DNA from: Gemmobacter fulvus
GTDB lineage: Bacteria > Pseudomonadota > Alphaproteobacteria > Rhodobacterales > Rhodobacteraceae
Assembly: GCF_018798885.1 (NCBI RefSeq)
Contig: NZ_CP076363.1
Span: forward strand, 1-64,000
DNA: 64,000 nt
Direction of reading: 5' to 3'
Shown here: positions 1-8,836 of the stretch, piece after piece
Position numbering within the stretch: position 1 is the stretch's first letter
Layout of the letters: each line of letters opens with the position of its first letter
The notes under the pieces: model-generated
The model's database searches: none
Told to the model about the DNA's origin: nothing
The model's input: only the letters and a program-made list of their open reading frames with translations
Made by a program: the position numbers and the translations under genes

Positions 1-803
1 CCAAGCAGGCGATGGGAATAGATGCCGTATTCGGGCGCGAAAATCGGTGTCTGCGACAGGATTTTCAGGGTCAGGGTGGTGCCAAGCGCCGTGACGCCCT
101 CGCCCGGCAGACAGGCCCCGGTGGCCAGGAATGAGGCGCAGCCATCGGTGGTGCCTGCGATCACTTGGCAGGTCGGCGGCAGGCCGAAGGCGCGGTTGCG
201 CAGCGTGGCGACGGGGGTGCCGGGCTCCACCACCTCGGGCAGCAGCGCCGGGTTCACCCCGGTGGCGCTGATCCAGTCGGGCCAGCGGGCGCTGACCGGA
301 TCATAGCCGGTTTTCAGCGCATTATTGGCATCCGATCCCATATGGCCTGACAGTTGGAACGCGATCCAATCGGCCTGATGCAGCAGCTTGTAGGGGTGCA
401 GTGCTTGCAGTTGCAGCGCGCGGGCAAGGCCCGAGGTGGGCCCATGCGCCGCACTGCTGGCCGGGGCGTGATCGGTGATCCGCGCCAGCAGCGTCGTATC
501 GGTGCAGGCATCGTTATACATCAGCCCGTCGGCCAGAGGGCTGCCCCTGTCATCCACAGCCAGCAACGTGCCCGAGGTGCCATCCACCGCCAGTGCCGCC
601 ACGCGCGTGGCATCGACCTGCGCCAGCGCGCCGTCGAGCGCCTGACGCGCCGCCGCCCACCACACCACCGGGCTGCGCAGATTGTCGCCGTGATCGGCCA
701 TGGCGGATCTGGCGCTGGCCCTTTGCGTGCCATCCGCATCCATCACCACCGCTCGCGCGCCCGAGGTGCCCAGATCAAGGCCAAGGAACAGATCACCCGG
801 CAT
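1..803 (-). CDS. FGGY-family carbohydrate kinase, D-ribulokinase-like (3' end off the window)
   Basis: N-terminal 267 codons of a sugar kinase; the C-terminal part lies beyond the left edge. The actin-like ATPase start motif DLGTSG is near residues 9-14, and the stretches VDGTSGTLLAVDD, MYNDACTD and GTTDGCASFLATG are those of the cyanobacterial/plant D-ribulose kinase branch (SePSK/XK-1 type) rather than xylulokinase. The ATG at 803 overlaps the stop of the upstream aldolase gene by 11 bp, so the two are translationally coupled as the last visible genes of the sugar-alcohol operon. Expected role: ATP-dependent phosphorylation of a pentulose in the cytoplasm. The sub-family comes from recalled motifs; the substrate is inferred. 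Confidence 0.85.
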   Translation of the reverse strand, partial: MPGDLFLGLDLGTSGARAVVMDADGTQRASARSAMADHGDNLRSPVVWWAAARQALDGALAQVDATRVAALAVDGTSGTLLAVDDRGSPLADGLMYNDACTDTTLLARITDHAPASSAAHGPTSGLARALQLQALHPYKLLHQADWIAFQLSGHMGSDANNALKTGYDPVSARWPDWISATGVNPALLPEVVEPGTPVATLRNRAFGLPPTCQVIAGTTDGCASFLATGACLPGEGVTALGTTLTLKILSQTPIFAPEYGIYSHRLL

Positions 804-1830
804 GGCTGGCCTGCGCATTCAGGGACTGGCGGTATTTCTCGGCATCCCAGTTCATCAACTCGGCCTCTTCGGCGCGGGTCAGATGCTGCACGGTGGCACC
901 ATCGGCCAGCCGCGCCAGCACATCGCCAAGGCAACGCGCCAAGGCCTGTGCGCCCGCGCTGGCATCGGCGCGGATCAGCGCGCCTGCCCCCGGCACCAGC
1001 AGCACCGGCGGTGGTGGCAGGCCTTCGGCCAGACGCCGCGCCACCGCATCGGCGGGCCGCTCTTCAGGCAAAAGCGCCACCATGCCGGGGCCAAGGAAGA
1101 TCACATGATCGGGGTAAAGGCTGCCTTTCAGCGCCACGGCGAAGCTGGGCACATGCTGCGCCACCCCATGCAGCGGATGATCCTCGGGCAAGGCGATGAA
1201 CCCATCCGCCGCACGATCAGCCAGCGCGGGCTGCGCCAAGGCCATGCGCGGCGCGATGGTCAGCGCGGCCACGGTGCGGCGCAACAGCGCCTCGGCCTCG
1301 GCCACGGTTTCGGCGGCGACGATCAGCCCGTGATTGCCAAGGATCAGCACATCGGTCTGCGGGGTCAGCACCCGCAGCACCTCGGCGGCCAGCATCGCGC
1401 CGGGCTTGGCATAGGGCACCTGCGCCCAGGTGACACCCGCCAGACGCGGGGCCAGCGCCACCGCAGAATCGCGGCGGATCGCCAGCGCCAGCGTGTTCAC
1501 GCAATGCACATGCAGCACCACGCGCTGCGCGAAGACCGCATGCAGGCAGGTCTCGATCGAGGGGCGCAGGCTGCCCGCCAGCGCAAATTCTGCCGGTTGA
1601 TCGGCCCGCGCATCGCCCGAGGTGATCGCGCGGCGCATCGCAGGCAGATCGCAGGGCACAAAAATATCGCGCGTCTCAGCCTCGGCCAGCAGCGTGCCCG
1701 AGGCCTTGATCCACATCACCTCCCCCTCCTTGACCGAGGTATTGCCGCCCGCGCCCTGAATGAGCAGCGCGTCGGCCCCGATCCGGGCAGACAGGTGGGC
1801 CAGGGCGGCAAGATCATCGGGGCGGGTCAT
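793..1830 (-). CDS. Class II aldolase/adducin family protein (long form)
   Basis: 345-residue class II (zinc) aldolase-fold protein. The metal-binding His pair is visible in VVLHVHCVN (about residue 110) and the third His in GNHGLIVAAE (about 170). The C-terminal tail ELMNWDAEKYRQ is like the linker after the aldolase domain of fused aldolase/short-chain dehydrogenases, but no dehydrogenase domain follows. It is 70-130 residues longer than FucA/AraD-type enzymes. Its ATG overlaps the upstream GlpD-like stop (ATGA). Likely role: aldol cleavage or epimerisation of a ketose phosphate in the polyol pathway. It is the second class II aldolase in the same operon, and its substrate is not determined by sequence. 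Confidence 0.82.
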   Translation of the reverse strand: MTRPDDLAALAHLSARIGADALLIQGAGGNTSVKEGEVMWIKASGTLLAEAETRDIFVPCDLPAMRRAITSGDARADQPAEFALAGSLRPSIETCLHAVFAQRVVLHVHCVNTLALAIRRDSAVALAPRLAGVTWAQVPYAKPGAMLAAEVLRVLTPQTDVLILGNHGLIVAAETVAEAEALLRRTVAALTIAPRMALAQPALADRAADGFIALPEDHPLHGVAQHVPSFAVALKGSLYPDHVIFLGPGMVALLPEERPADAVARRLAEGLPPPPVLLVPGAGALIRADASAGAQALARCLGDVLARLADGATVQHLTRAEEAELMNWDAEKYRQSLNAQASHAG

Positions 1831-3332
1831 GCGGATTTCGCCATGTCAGAGGCCGCAAACCAATGGGCAAAGGCGGTTTGTTCGGCGGGGGTCATGTGCA
1901 GGCGGTGTTTGCTGCGCCGCCACAGGATATCCTCGGCGGTTTCGGCCCATTCGTGCCGGGCCAGATAGCGCACCTCGGCCTCGGTCAGCAGCGGCCCGAA
2001 GCGCGCGCCCAGATCGGCCAGACTCTGTGCGCTGTCGATCAGCAGCGGGGTGCGGCTGCCGTAAAGCCGGGTGTAATGTTTCGCCAGATCGCGGGGCAGC
2101 CAGGGAAAGCGCGCGGCCAGATCGGCCATGAACAGCGCCGGATCGCCTTCGGGCAGAGCGCCACCGGGCAGCAGGCCCTGCGCGGTCCAATCCCCCTTCA
2201 TGCCCGGAAAATGCGGTGCAAGCCGCTGGATCGCGTGTTCGGCCAGCTTGCGGAAGGTGGTGATCTTGCCGCCAAAGATGTTCAGCAAGGGCGCGCCGCC
2301 CGTCGTATCCAGATCAAAGACATAATCGCGCGTCACCGCCGAAGGATTGCCCGCGCCATCGTCATACAGTGGCCGCACGCCGGAAAAGCTTTCCAGAACA
2401 TCGCTGCGGTGCAGGGTCTGGGTGAAATAGCGGTTCACCGCAGCCAGCAGATAGTCAATCTCTGCCTCATCCGCGCGGACCTGTTCGGCAGCGCCGTCAT
2501 AGGGAATATCCGTCGTGCCGATCAGCGCCTTGTCGCCCTCATAGGGGTTGATGAAGATCACCCGCTTGTCGTGGTTCTGCACAAGATAGGCCTGCGCGCC
2601 CTCCCAGAATTTCGGCACGATGATGTGGCTGCCTTTGACAAGGCGCACGGTACGGCGGGAATTGGTGCCGGTGACACGCCCGATGATGTCATTGACCCAA
2701 GGCCCGCCCGCATTGACCACGGCCCGCGCCATCACGTTGCGGCGCAGGCCGGTGCGGGTATCCGTCATCTCTACCCGCCACAATCCGCCCTCGCGCCGGG
2801 CCGAGGTGCAGGCGGTGCGGGTCAGGATCTGCGCGCCGCGCTCAGCTGCATCCAGCGCGTTCAGCACCACCAGCCGCGCATCATCGACCCAGCAATCGGA
2901 ATATTCAAAGCCACGGGTATACTGCGGTTTGATCGGTGCGCCTTCGGGATCGCGGCGCAGATCCAGCGTGCGGGTGCCGGGCAGCCGTTTGCGCCCGCCC
3001 AGATGATCGTACAAGAACAGGCCCAGCCGCACCAGCCAGGCAGGCCGGTCATCGGGGGAATGGGGAAGTACAAAGCGCATCGGCCAGATGATATGCGGGG
3101 CCGAGGCCAGCAACACCTCGCGTTCGATCAACGCCTCGCGCACCAGCCGGAATTCGTAATATTCCAGATACCGGAGCCCGCCATGCACCAGCTTGCCGGA
3201 CCGCGACGAGGTGCCCTGCGCCAGATCATCCTTTTCGCACAGGATGACGGACAGGCCGCGCCCGGCGGCATCGCGTGCGATGCCCGCGCCATTGATGCCG
3301 CCACCGATGATGAACAGATCCACCGTTTCCAT
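1827..3332 (-). CDS. FAD-dependent glycerol-3-phosphate dehydrogenase family protein (GlpD/EryB-like)
   Basis: 501-residue flavoprotein with the N-terminal dinucleotide motif GGGINGAGIARDAAGRG (residues about 8-24), the SGKLVHGGLRYLEYYEF stretch typical of GlpD, and a C-terminal GlpD helical domain. Family enzymes oxidise a polyol phosphate (glycerol-3-phosphate, or erythritol phosphate in EryB) to a ketose phosphate and pass electrons to quinone at the membrane. The start at 3332 is chosen because AAGGAG lies 6-7 bases upstream; an in-frame ATG at 3398 has no such site and would overlap the neighbour. It sits between two class II aldolases, downstream of an EryA-like kinase, which favours a polyol phosphate other than plain glycerol-3-phosphate. 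GlpD versus EryB cannot be settled by eye. Confidence 0.88.
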   Translation of the reverse strand: METVDLFIIGGGINGAGIARDAAGRGLSVILCEKDDLAQGTSSRSGKLVHGGLRYLEYYEFRLVREALIEREVLLASAPHIIWPMRFVLPHSPDDRPAWLVRLGLFLYDHLGGRKRLPGTRTLDLRRDPEGAPIKPQYTRGFEYSDCWVDDARLVVLNALDAAERGAQILTRTACTSARREGGLWRVEMTDTRTGLRRNVMARAVVNAGGPWVNDIIGRVTGTNSRRTVRLVKGSHIIVPKFWEGAQAYLVQNHDKRVIFINPYEGDKALIGTTDIPYDGAAEQVRADEAEIDYLLAAVNRYFTQTLHRSDVLESFSGVRPLYDDGAGNPSAVTRDYVFDLDTTGGAPLLNIFGGKITTFRKLAEHAIQRLAPHFPGMKGDWTAQGLLPGGALPEGDPALFMADLAARFPWLPRDLAKHYTRLYGSRTPLLIDSAQSLADLGARFGPLLTEAEVRYLARHEWAETAEDILWRRSKHRLHMTPAEQTAFAHWFAASDMAKSA

Positions 3333-3333
3333 C

Positions 3334-3993
3334 TTATTCTCCTTTCGCGGCTTGCCCATAGCTGGCAAATCCGCGCGCGGTTTCGGCGATTTCGGCATCC
3401 GACAGGATATGGCCGCCGCCGATCAGCAGGCTGTGGAAATGCTGATGCGCCAGCGCTTCAAGCTCGTTGGCCAGCCAGAGCGCATGGGTCAGGGTGCGCC
3501 CGCCCACCACCATGCCGTGATTGGCCATCAGGCAGGCGCTGCGATCCTGCAACGCCGTCACGACATTGGCCGAAAGCGCGTCGGTGCCATAGGTCGCATA
3601 ATCGGCCAGCCGGATCGTGGGGCCGCCAAAGGCGGCAATCATGTAATGCACCGCCGGAATGGGCTGCCGGGCCACGGCCAGTGCGGTGCACCACGGCGCA
3701 TGGGTATGCACCACGGCGTTGATGTCGGGGCGCGCGCGCAGGATATCACGGTGAAAGCGCCACTCGACCGAGGGTTTGCAGGGGCCGGTGTAATCGCCCG
3801 CGCTGGCCAGCGCCATCTGCGCCACCTGATCCGGCGTGATGTCACGCGGCGGAATGCCCGACGGCGTGATCAGCATCTGATCACCCATGCGGGCGGAAAT
3901 ATTGCCGGAGGCCCCCCGGTTCAGGCCGGTTTCCACCAGCGCCACCATGGCGTCGCAGATCTCTTGGCGGGCGATTTGGGTCTGGTCGGTCAT
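3334..3993 (-). CDS. Class II aldolase, L-fuculose-phosphate aldolase-like
   Basis: 219 residues, the normal size for FucA/AraD enzymes. The motif AVVHTHAPWCTA (about residues 93-104) supplies two zinc-binding His residues and MANHGMVVGG a third; the Glu of VEWRFHRD lies in the usual catalytic position. The protein would split a ketose-1-phosphate to dihydroxyacetone phosphate plus an aldehyde, or act as an epimerase/decarboxylase of the same fold. The start at 3993 shares one base with the upstream stop (TGATG); a longer reading to 4230 would overlap the neighbouring gene and adds a non-homologous Arg/Cys-rich leader. Placement directly before the GlpD-like gene suggests it acts on that enzyme's product (inference). 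Confidence 0.87.
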   Translation of the reverse strand: MTDQTQIARQEICDAMVALVETGLNRGASGNISARMGDQMLITPSGIPPRDITPDQVAQMALASAGDYTGPCKPSVEWRFHRDILRARPDINAVVHTHAPWCTALAVARQPIPAVHYMIAAFGGPTIRLADYATYGTDALSANVVTALQDRSACLMANHGMVVGGRTLTHALWLANELEALAHQHFHSLLIGGGHILSDAEIAETARGFASYGQAAKGE

Positions 3994-5033
3994 CAGCAGG
4001 GGTTCCTTGCCGGTTCGCCCGCGATATAGCGGCGCACCTCTTCTGCGGCCTGTTCGGCGGCAAAGGTGACAGTGCGCACCGAGGCGCCGGCGATATGGGG
4101 GGTCAGGGTGATATTGGGCAATTGCAGCAACGGCCAATCGGCGGGCACGGGTTCCACCGCAAAGGTTTCCATCATGGCAGAGCCAAGCGTGCCATCGGTC
4201 AGCGCGGTATAGAGCGCATCGTAATCGCAAAGCGGCCCGCGCGCCGTATTCACGAACAGCGCGCCGGGTTTCATGGCGGCAAAGGCGGTGGCATTCATCA
4301 TCTGCGTGGTTTCTTCGGTCACGCGGGCGTGCATCGTCACCACATCGCTTTCGGCCAGCAGCCGGTCGAAACTGACCAGTTCCACCCCCGCCGCCGCATC
4401 TTCGGGTGCCAGTTGGATATAGGGATCATGCACCAGCACCCGCGCCCCGAAGGCGCGCAGCAGCCGCACCACCTTGGTGCCGATATTGCCGTAGCCGATC
4501 ACCCCCACCGTCATTTCGCACAGCTCGCGCCCGGTGACATCGGCACGATAGAGCTCGCCACGCCAGTCGCCCTTGCGCAGAGCCTCGTGTCCGACACGGA
4601 TCTTGCGGGTTTCCGTCAGGATCGCGCCAAGAGTGAATTCGGCCACCGCCGAGGAATTGCGACCGGGCGTATTGACCACCAGCACGCCATGGTCGCGGGC
4701 GGCCTGCATGTCGATATTGACCGGACCGCCGCGCGACACCGCGATCAGTTTCAGATTGGGCAAGCGTTCCAGCATCCCGCGCGACATCGGCGCAAGCTGG
4801 GTCACCAGGATTTCGGCATCTGCGATAAAGTCGACCACGCCATCTGCGGTGCCGAAATATTCCTTCAGCCCGGCCATGCCCGCACTGGCATAACCATGTT
4901 CCATCGGTTCGTCGGGCCAGTTTTCCTTGCGGGTGCGGATCGACAGCGCCGCGCCGCAGGCTTCGGTCAGCTTCTGGGCAAAGACTTCGGGCAGCATGAA
5001 ATGGTCGCCGATGATGGCCACGGATTTAGACAT
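3993..5033 (-). CDS. D-isomer-specific 2-hydroxyacid dehydrogenase (SerA-like)
   Basis: 346-residue NAD-dependent dehydrogenase. The Rossmann motif GVIGYGNIGTKV is followed by the acidic VLVHDPY; the substrate/catalytic residues are the Arg of VNTARGPL, the Glu of FAVEPVP and the His of TPHIAGAS. The start at 5033 has GAAGGA about 9 bases upstream; longer in-frame starts lie inside the upstream kinase. Members of this SerA-like group often sit beside FGGY kinases and class II aldolases in sugar-acid or polyol operons. Here it probably oxidises or reduces a 2-hydroxy acid formed from the polyol-derived aldehyde (inference). No ACT domain is present, so it is not a classical regulated phosphoglycerate dehydrogenase. 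Confidence 0.87.
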   Translation of the reverse strand: MSKSVAIIGDHFMLPEVFAQKLTEACGAALSIRTRKENWPDEPMEHGYASAGMAGLKEYFGTADGVVDFIADAEILVTQLAPMSRGMLERLPNLKLIAVSRGGPVNIDMQAARDHGVLVVNTPGRNSSAVAEFTLGAILTETRKIRVGHEALRKGDWRGELYRADVTGRELCEMTVGVIGYGNIGTKVVRLLRAFGARVLVHDPYIQLAPEDAAAGVELVSFDRLLAESDVVTMHARVTEETTQMMNATAFAAMKPGALFVNTARGPLCDYDALYTALTDGTLGSAMMETFAVEPVPADWPLLQLPNITLTPHIAGASVRTVTFAAEQAAEEVRRYIAGEPARNPC

Positions 5034-6603
5034 GGGAAGCATCCTTCTCAGGGGTGAGCCCGTCCCAGACGGGTTCAAGCGCCAGTCGGGCGGCGCGGTA
5101 GAGCGGGAAACGCTGCGCATAAAGCGCGGCGAGGGCGGTATCGGGGGCTTCTGCCGGGCCGAGATTGGGTGTGACCCATTGCGCGATACAGTCCGGGAGT
5201 GAGGGATAGACGCCGATGGCCGTGGCCGCGATCATCGCGGCCCCCGCCGCCCCGGCCTCTTCGCGCGACGAGATGCGGGTGGCAGCGCCGGTTGCGGCCG
5301 ACAGGGTGGCGCGCAGCGCCCGTGACCGGGCCGCGCCGCCGGTCAGGCGGATCTCTTGCGGCAGATCCCCCATGGCGGCGTAACAATCCCGCGCGGCAAG
5401 GCCCAGACCTTCGATCACCGCGCGCAGCAGATCGGGGTAACGGTGGCTGGCGTTCAGGCCGATCAGGCTGGCGCGGGCGGCGGCATTGACAAAGGGGCCG
5501 CGCTCGCCCGCATCCGAGATATAGGGGTGATACAGCAGGGCCCCCGGCGTGCTGTCGGCCATCCAGCCGTCGATCCGGGCGATCAGGGCGCTGCGCTCCT
5601 GCGGGCAGCCGAACTCGGCCAGCAGATCCCCCGCCAACGTCAGCACCCAATCCAGGTTGAGCGTGGCCGCCATGTTGGATTGCAACTGCGCCACCATGCC
5701 GGGGATCGGCAGGCACATCACATAGCCGGTGCGGTCGTGGTTCAGCCGGACCTCTTCGGCGCGCATGGCGCGCATGTGCATCCCTGTGGATCCGATGATG
5801 GTGCAGGCGGCGGGTTGATCGGTGATCAGACCCGCCCCAAGCGCGGTGCAGACCACATCCACATACCCCAGACTGACCGGCGTTCCGGCCCGCAGCCCGG
5901 TTTCGGCAGCGGCCTCGGCGCACAGCGGATGGGTGATCTGGCTGCCATCCAGTATGGGCGGCAGCAGATGGCGCTGTGCATCAAGCCCGAGCGCGGCAAT
6001 CACCGTGTCGCTGTAGCCCCGGCTGCGAAAATCACCAAAGGTGAAATTCGCCTCGGACGGATCGGTGGCGCGCACGCCGGTCAGATGCAGATAGAGGTAA
6101 TCCTTGGGGTGCAGCGCGCACTCGGCGCGGGCCAGCAGATCGGGGGTGGTCGCGGCCATATGGGCGATCTGGCTGCCCATCTGGCAGACATTCAGCCCGG
6201 CCCCGGTGCTGGCAAAGCGGTCGGCATCTTCGGGCCGCGCGCGCAGGCGGCGCACCGTCGCATCGGCGCGGGCATCGAGCCAGATCCAGCCATCCGTCAC
6301 CGGCGCATTGTCCGCCCCCACCAGCCAGGTGCCATCGCCCTGCGCCGTGACGCCGATGGCCAGGGTGCGCTGCGCCAGCCCGTCCACCTGTTCGGCCAGC
6401 GCGCGCAGCGTTGCCGCGCAATCCTGCCAGGTGCGTCGCATATCCTGAAACGCCGCCCCATCCGTTGATCGGGTGGTATAGCGGTTCGGGGTGGCGGCCA
6501 CCGCCAGCTGCTGCCCGGCCAGATCAAAGGCCACCGCCTTGATGACAGAGGTGCCCGCATCAATCCCGATCAGGATATCGCTGGGGTCTGCGCGCGCTGT
6601 CAT
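5026..6603 (-). CDS. FGGY-family kinase, erythritol kinase (EryA)-like
   Basis: 525-residue kinase with the N-terminal phosphate motif IGIDAGTSVIKAVAFD, the VTAQGDGTWLVG segment and the C-terminal FGGY-type LTGGAARSRALR and EEAGAAGAAM. These stretches match what I recall of EryA, which phosphorylates erythritol in Brucella and rhizobia. The start ATG overlaps the upstream ATPase stop (ATGA) and has AGGAG about 10 bases before it. Together with a SorC/EryD-type regulator and a GlpD/EryB-like dehydrogenase it points to import and phosphorylation of a C4 or C5 polyol. EryC and the EryH/EryI isomerases are absent from the visible part, so the later steps differ from the Brucella route. Confidence 0.86.
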   Translation of the reverse strand: MTARADPSDILIGIDAGTSVIKAVAFDLAGQQLAVAATPNRYTTRSTDGAAFQDMRRTWQDCAATLRALAEQVDGLAQRTLAIGVTAQGDGTWLVGADNAPVTDGWIWLDARADATVRRLRARPEDADRFASTGAGLNVCQMGSQIAHMAATTPDLLARAECALHPKDYLYLHLTGVRATDPSEANFTFGDFRSRGYSDTVIAALGLDAQRHLLPPILDGSQITHPLCAEAAAETGLRAGTPVSLGYVDVVCTALGAGLITDQPAACTIIGSTGMHMRAMRAEEVRLNHDRTGYVMCLPIPGMVAQLQSNMAATLNLDWVLTLAGDLLAEFGCPQERSALIARIDGWMADSTPGALLYHPYISDAGERGPFVNAAARASLIGLNASHRYPDLLRAVIEGLGLAARDCYAAMGDLPQEIRLTGGAARSRALRATLSAATGAATRISSREEAGAAGAAMIAATAIGVYPSLPDCIAQWVTPNLGPAEAPDTALAALYAQRFPLYRAARLALEPVWDGLTPEKDASHV

Positions 6604-7730
6604 GCTGCCAGCTCCTGCCCATGGCTGAGCGCGCGGCCGGTATCGGCATCAAACACATGCAGATCATCGGGGCGGATTTCCACCGCGATATCTTCGCCTT
6701 CACGCAGGGGCGCGCGGTCGTGTTCCACCAGAACGATGGTCTTTCCGGCGAAGCTGGCCGCGATATGCGACTGATCGCCCAGCCATTGGTTCGCCACCAC
6801 CCGCGCCCGCGCGCCCTGTGCCGCGCGATGCACCGCATAGGGGCGCACGCCGATCACCACATCGCGCCGGGCCAGCATCTGTGCCCGCACCTCGGGCGCA
6901 AAGGCGGTTTCGGCATAGTGCAGATCCAGCCCCCCCTGCAGATCGAAATGCAGCGCCCCGCCGGTGACCGAAACCGTTGCCGGAAACACATTCATCGGCG
7001 GTTCGCCCACAAAGGTGCCGGTGAACAGGTTCGCAGGCCGGTCCTTGATTTCCGAAGGCGAGGCGAATTGCTGCAACACCCCGCCTTCCATCACCGCGAT
7101 ACGGTCGGCCAGCGCATTCGCCTCGGTCTGATCATGGGTCACAAGGATTGCGGTCAGCCCGCGTTCCTTGATGTAATGCTTGATCCGCCCGCGCAGCAGC
7201 GTGCGCAATTGCGGCTCCAGCTGGCCCATCGGTTCATCCAGCAGATGCAGATCCGCATCGCGGACCAGAGCGCGGGCCAGGCTGGCCCGCTGTTGCTGCC
7301 CGCCGGAAATCGAGCTGGGATACTTGTCCAGCATATCGGTGATTTCCAGCATTTCGGACACATGGTTCACCCGCTTGCTCACCTCGGCGGCGGGCAGGCG
7401 CAGGGCTTTCAGCGCAAAGGCGATATTGTCGCGCACGGTCACGGTCGGGTAGAGCGAGTAGCCCTCGAAGGCCATGGCGACATTGCGTTTGACCGGTGGC
7501 AGCATCTGCACTTCGCGCCCCGCCAGACGGATCTTGCCGCGCGACACCGCCTCGAACCCGGCGATCATGCGCAGGGTCGAGGTCTTGCCGCAGCCGGACG
7601 AGCCGAGCAGCGCGATGATGTCGCCCTTGGACACATCCATCGAGATGGTTTTCACCGCATGAAGGCCAAGACCGACCGGGCCATAGAACTTGTCCACGGC
7701 ATCGAGTTGCAATTGCATGGGCGCGGTCAT
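6600..7730 (-). CDS. ABC transporter ATP-binding protein of MalK/GlpT type (catalytically intact member)
   Basis: 376 residues: NBD followed by an OB/TOBE regulatory domain (about 240-376). Walker A GSSGCGKT (43-50), signature ISGGQQQR (141-148), Walker B LHLLDE (161-166) and switch His199 in THDQTEA are all present. The Q-loop glutamine is replaced by Glu89 (AFEGYSLYP). The partner ATPase gene overlaps by 4 bp. Two different ATPases, two permeases and one binding protein is the arrangement of the rhizobial glycerol transporter GlpSTPQV. It energises uptake of the operon's sugar alcohol at the cytoplasmic membrane; the exact substrate is unknown. Confidence 0.9.
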   Translation of the reverse strand: MTAPMQLQLDAVDKFYGPVGLGLHAVKTISMDVSKGDIIALLGSSGCGKTSTLRMIAGFEAVSRGKIRLAGREVQMLPPVKRNVAMAFEGYSLYPTVTVRDNIAFALKALRLPAAEVSKRVNHVSEMLEITDMLDKYPSSISGGQQQRASLARALVRDADLHLLDEPMGQLEPQLRTLLRGRIKHYIKERGLTAILVTHDQTEANALADRIAVMEGGVLQQFASPSEIKDRPANLFTGTFVGEPPMNVFPATVSVTGGALHFDLQGGLDLHYAETAFAPEVRAQMLARRDVVIGVRPYAVHRAAQGARARVVANQWLGDQSHIAASFAGKTIVLVEHDRAPLREGEDIAVEIRPDDLHVFDADTGRALSHGQELAA

Positions 7731-8833
7731 GCTGCGGTCTCCTGACGGATGGGGGTGGGTGCAATGCGGCTGCCGCTTGTGCGGTCGAACAGCAGGGCCG
7801 CCGAAGTGTCGATGGCGATGGCGGCGCGGCCACTGGCGGGGCCGGGGCTGCCTGCGGGACGTGACACCATGATTTCGCGCCCGCGCAGTGTGGTGGCCAG
7901 CGTCACGGTCTTTTCGTTCAGCGGGGTTTCAGTTTCCACCTCGACCGGGATGGCACCGGGCGTGCCTTCGGGCACAAAGCGCAACGCCTCGGGGCGCAGG
8001 CCAAGGCGGCAATCCTGTCCGATCTGCGCGGCATAGCCATCCGACAGCCGGATCGGCATATCGGAGATACGCGCCACCACCCCGTCCGGGCCGCGTTCGG
8101 GCCGCACATCCAGCAGATTGATGACCGGATCCCCGAACAATTTGGCAATATCGACATTGGCCGGGCTGAGATAGATGTCCTGCGGGGTGCCGATCTGCTG
8201 GATCCCGTGGTTGTTCATCACTGCGATGCGATGCCCCAGCGCCATCGCCTCTTTGTAATCCTGCGTCACATAGATCACCGTCGCGTTCTGATCCTTGAGC
8301 AGGCGCGGCAGTTCCAGCCGCATCTCGAACCGCAGTTTGGCATCCACATTGCGCAGCGGATCATCCAAGAGCAGGATCGAGGGCTGCGCCGCCAGGGCCC
8401 GCGCCAGGGCGGTGCGCTGTTTCTGGCCGTTGGACAGTTCTTTCGGTTTGTGATGCAGGACGTGGTCGATCTTCAGCAGCTTTGCCACCTGATCGACGGT
8501 CTGTTTCATCACCGATTTCGACTGCCCGCGCGCCGTCAGCGGGCTGGCGATATTGGCGAAGGCATCCATATGCGGGAACAGTGCGAAGTTCTGGAAGGCC
8601 ATGCCGATGCCGCGATCTTCCGGCTCGACCCCGTCCATATTGACGCCATTGACGAAGATCTGGCCCGCATCAGGTTCGATCACCCCGGCGATCAGCCGCA
8701 GCAACACGGTCTTGCCCGCGCCCGAAGGGCCGAACAGCACCAGCGTTTCGCCCTTGGCCACCTCCAGCGTGACACCATCCAGCACTGTGTCGGTCTTGAA
8801 CGATTTTTCGATGTTTTTCAGCGTGATGGTCAT
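7727..8833 (-). CDS. ABC transporter ATP-binding protein of GlpS type (degenerate ATPase site)
   Basis: 368 residues, NBD plus C-terminal TOBE-like region. Walker A GPSGAGKT (35-42) and Q-loop Gln81 are normal. The signature is LSNGQ (133-137), Walker B reads ILLLDD so the catalytic Glu is Asp158, and the switch His is Gln191 (VTQDYKEA). It is therefore predicted to bind ATP but hydrolyse it poorly, pairing with the intact ATPase encoded just downstream to form an asymmetric heterodimer. It follows the second permease gene by 3 bp. As in GlpSTPQV-type systems, both ATPase genes are in the transporter operon. The catalytic consequence is inferred from motif knowledge. Confidence 0.9.
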   Translation of the reverse strand: MTITLKNIEKSFKTDTVLDGVTLEVAKGETLVLFGPSGAGKTVLLRLIAGVIEPDAGQIFVNGVNMDGVEPEDRGIGMAFQNFALFPHMDAFANIASPLTARGQSKSVMKQTVDQVAKLLKIDHVLHHKPKELSNGQKQRTALARALAAQPSILLLDDPLRNVDAKLRFEMRLELPRLLKDQNATVIYVTQDYKEAMALGHRIAVMNNHGIQQIGTPQDIYLSPANVDIAKLFGDPVINLLDVRPERGPDGVVARISDMPIRLSDGYAAQIGQDCRLGLRPEALRFVPEGTPGAIPVEVETETPLNEKTVTLATTLRGREIMVSRPAGSPGPASGRAAIAIDTSAALLFDRTSGSRIAPTPIRQETAA

Positions 8834-8836
8834 GGC

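Noticed and set aside
1863-3722. 619-codon plus-strand open frame opposite the GlpD-like gene
   Set aside because: Antisense shadow; minus-strand protein has an FAD motif and good ribosome-binding site.
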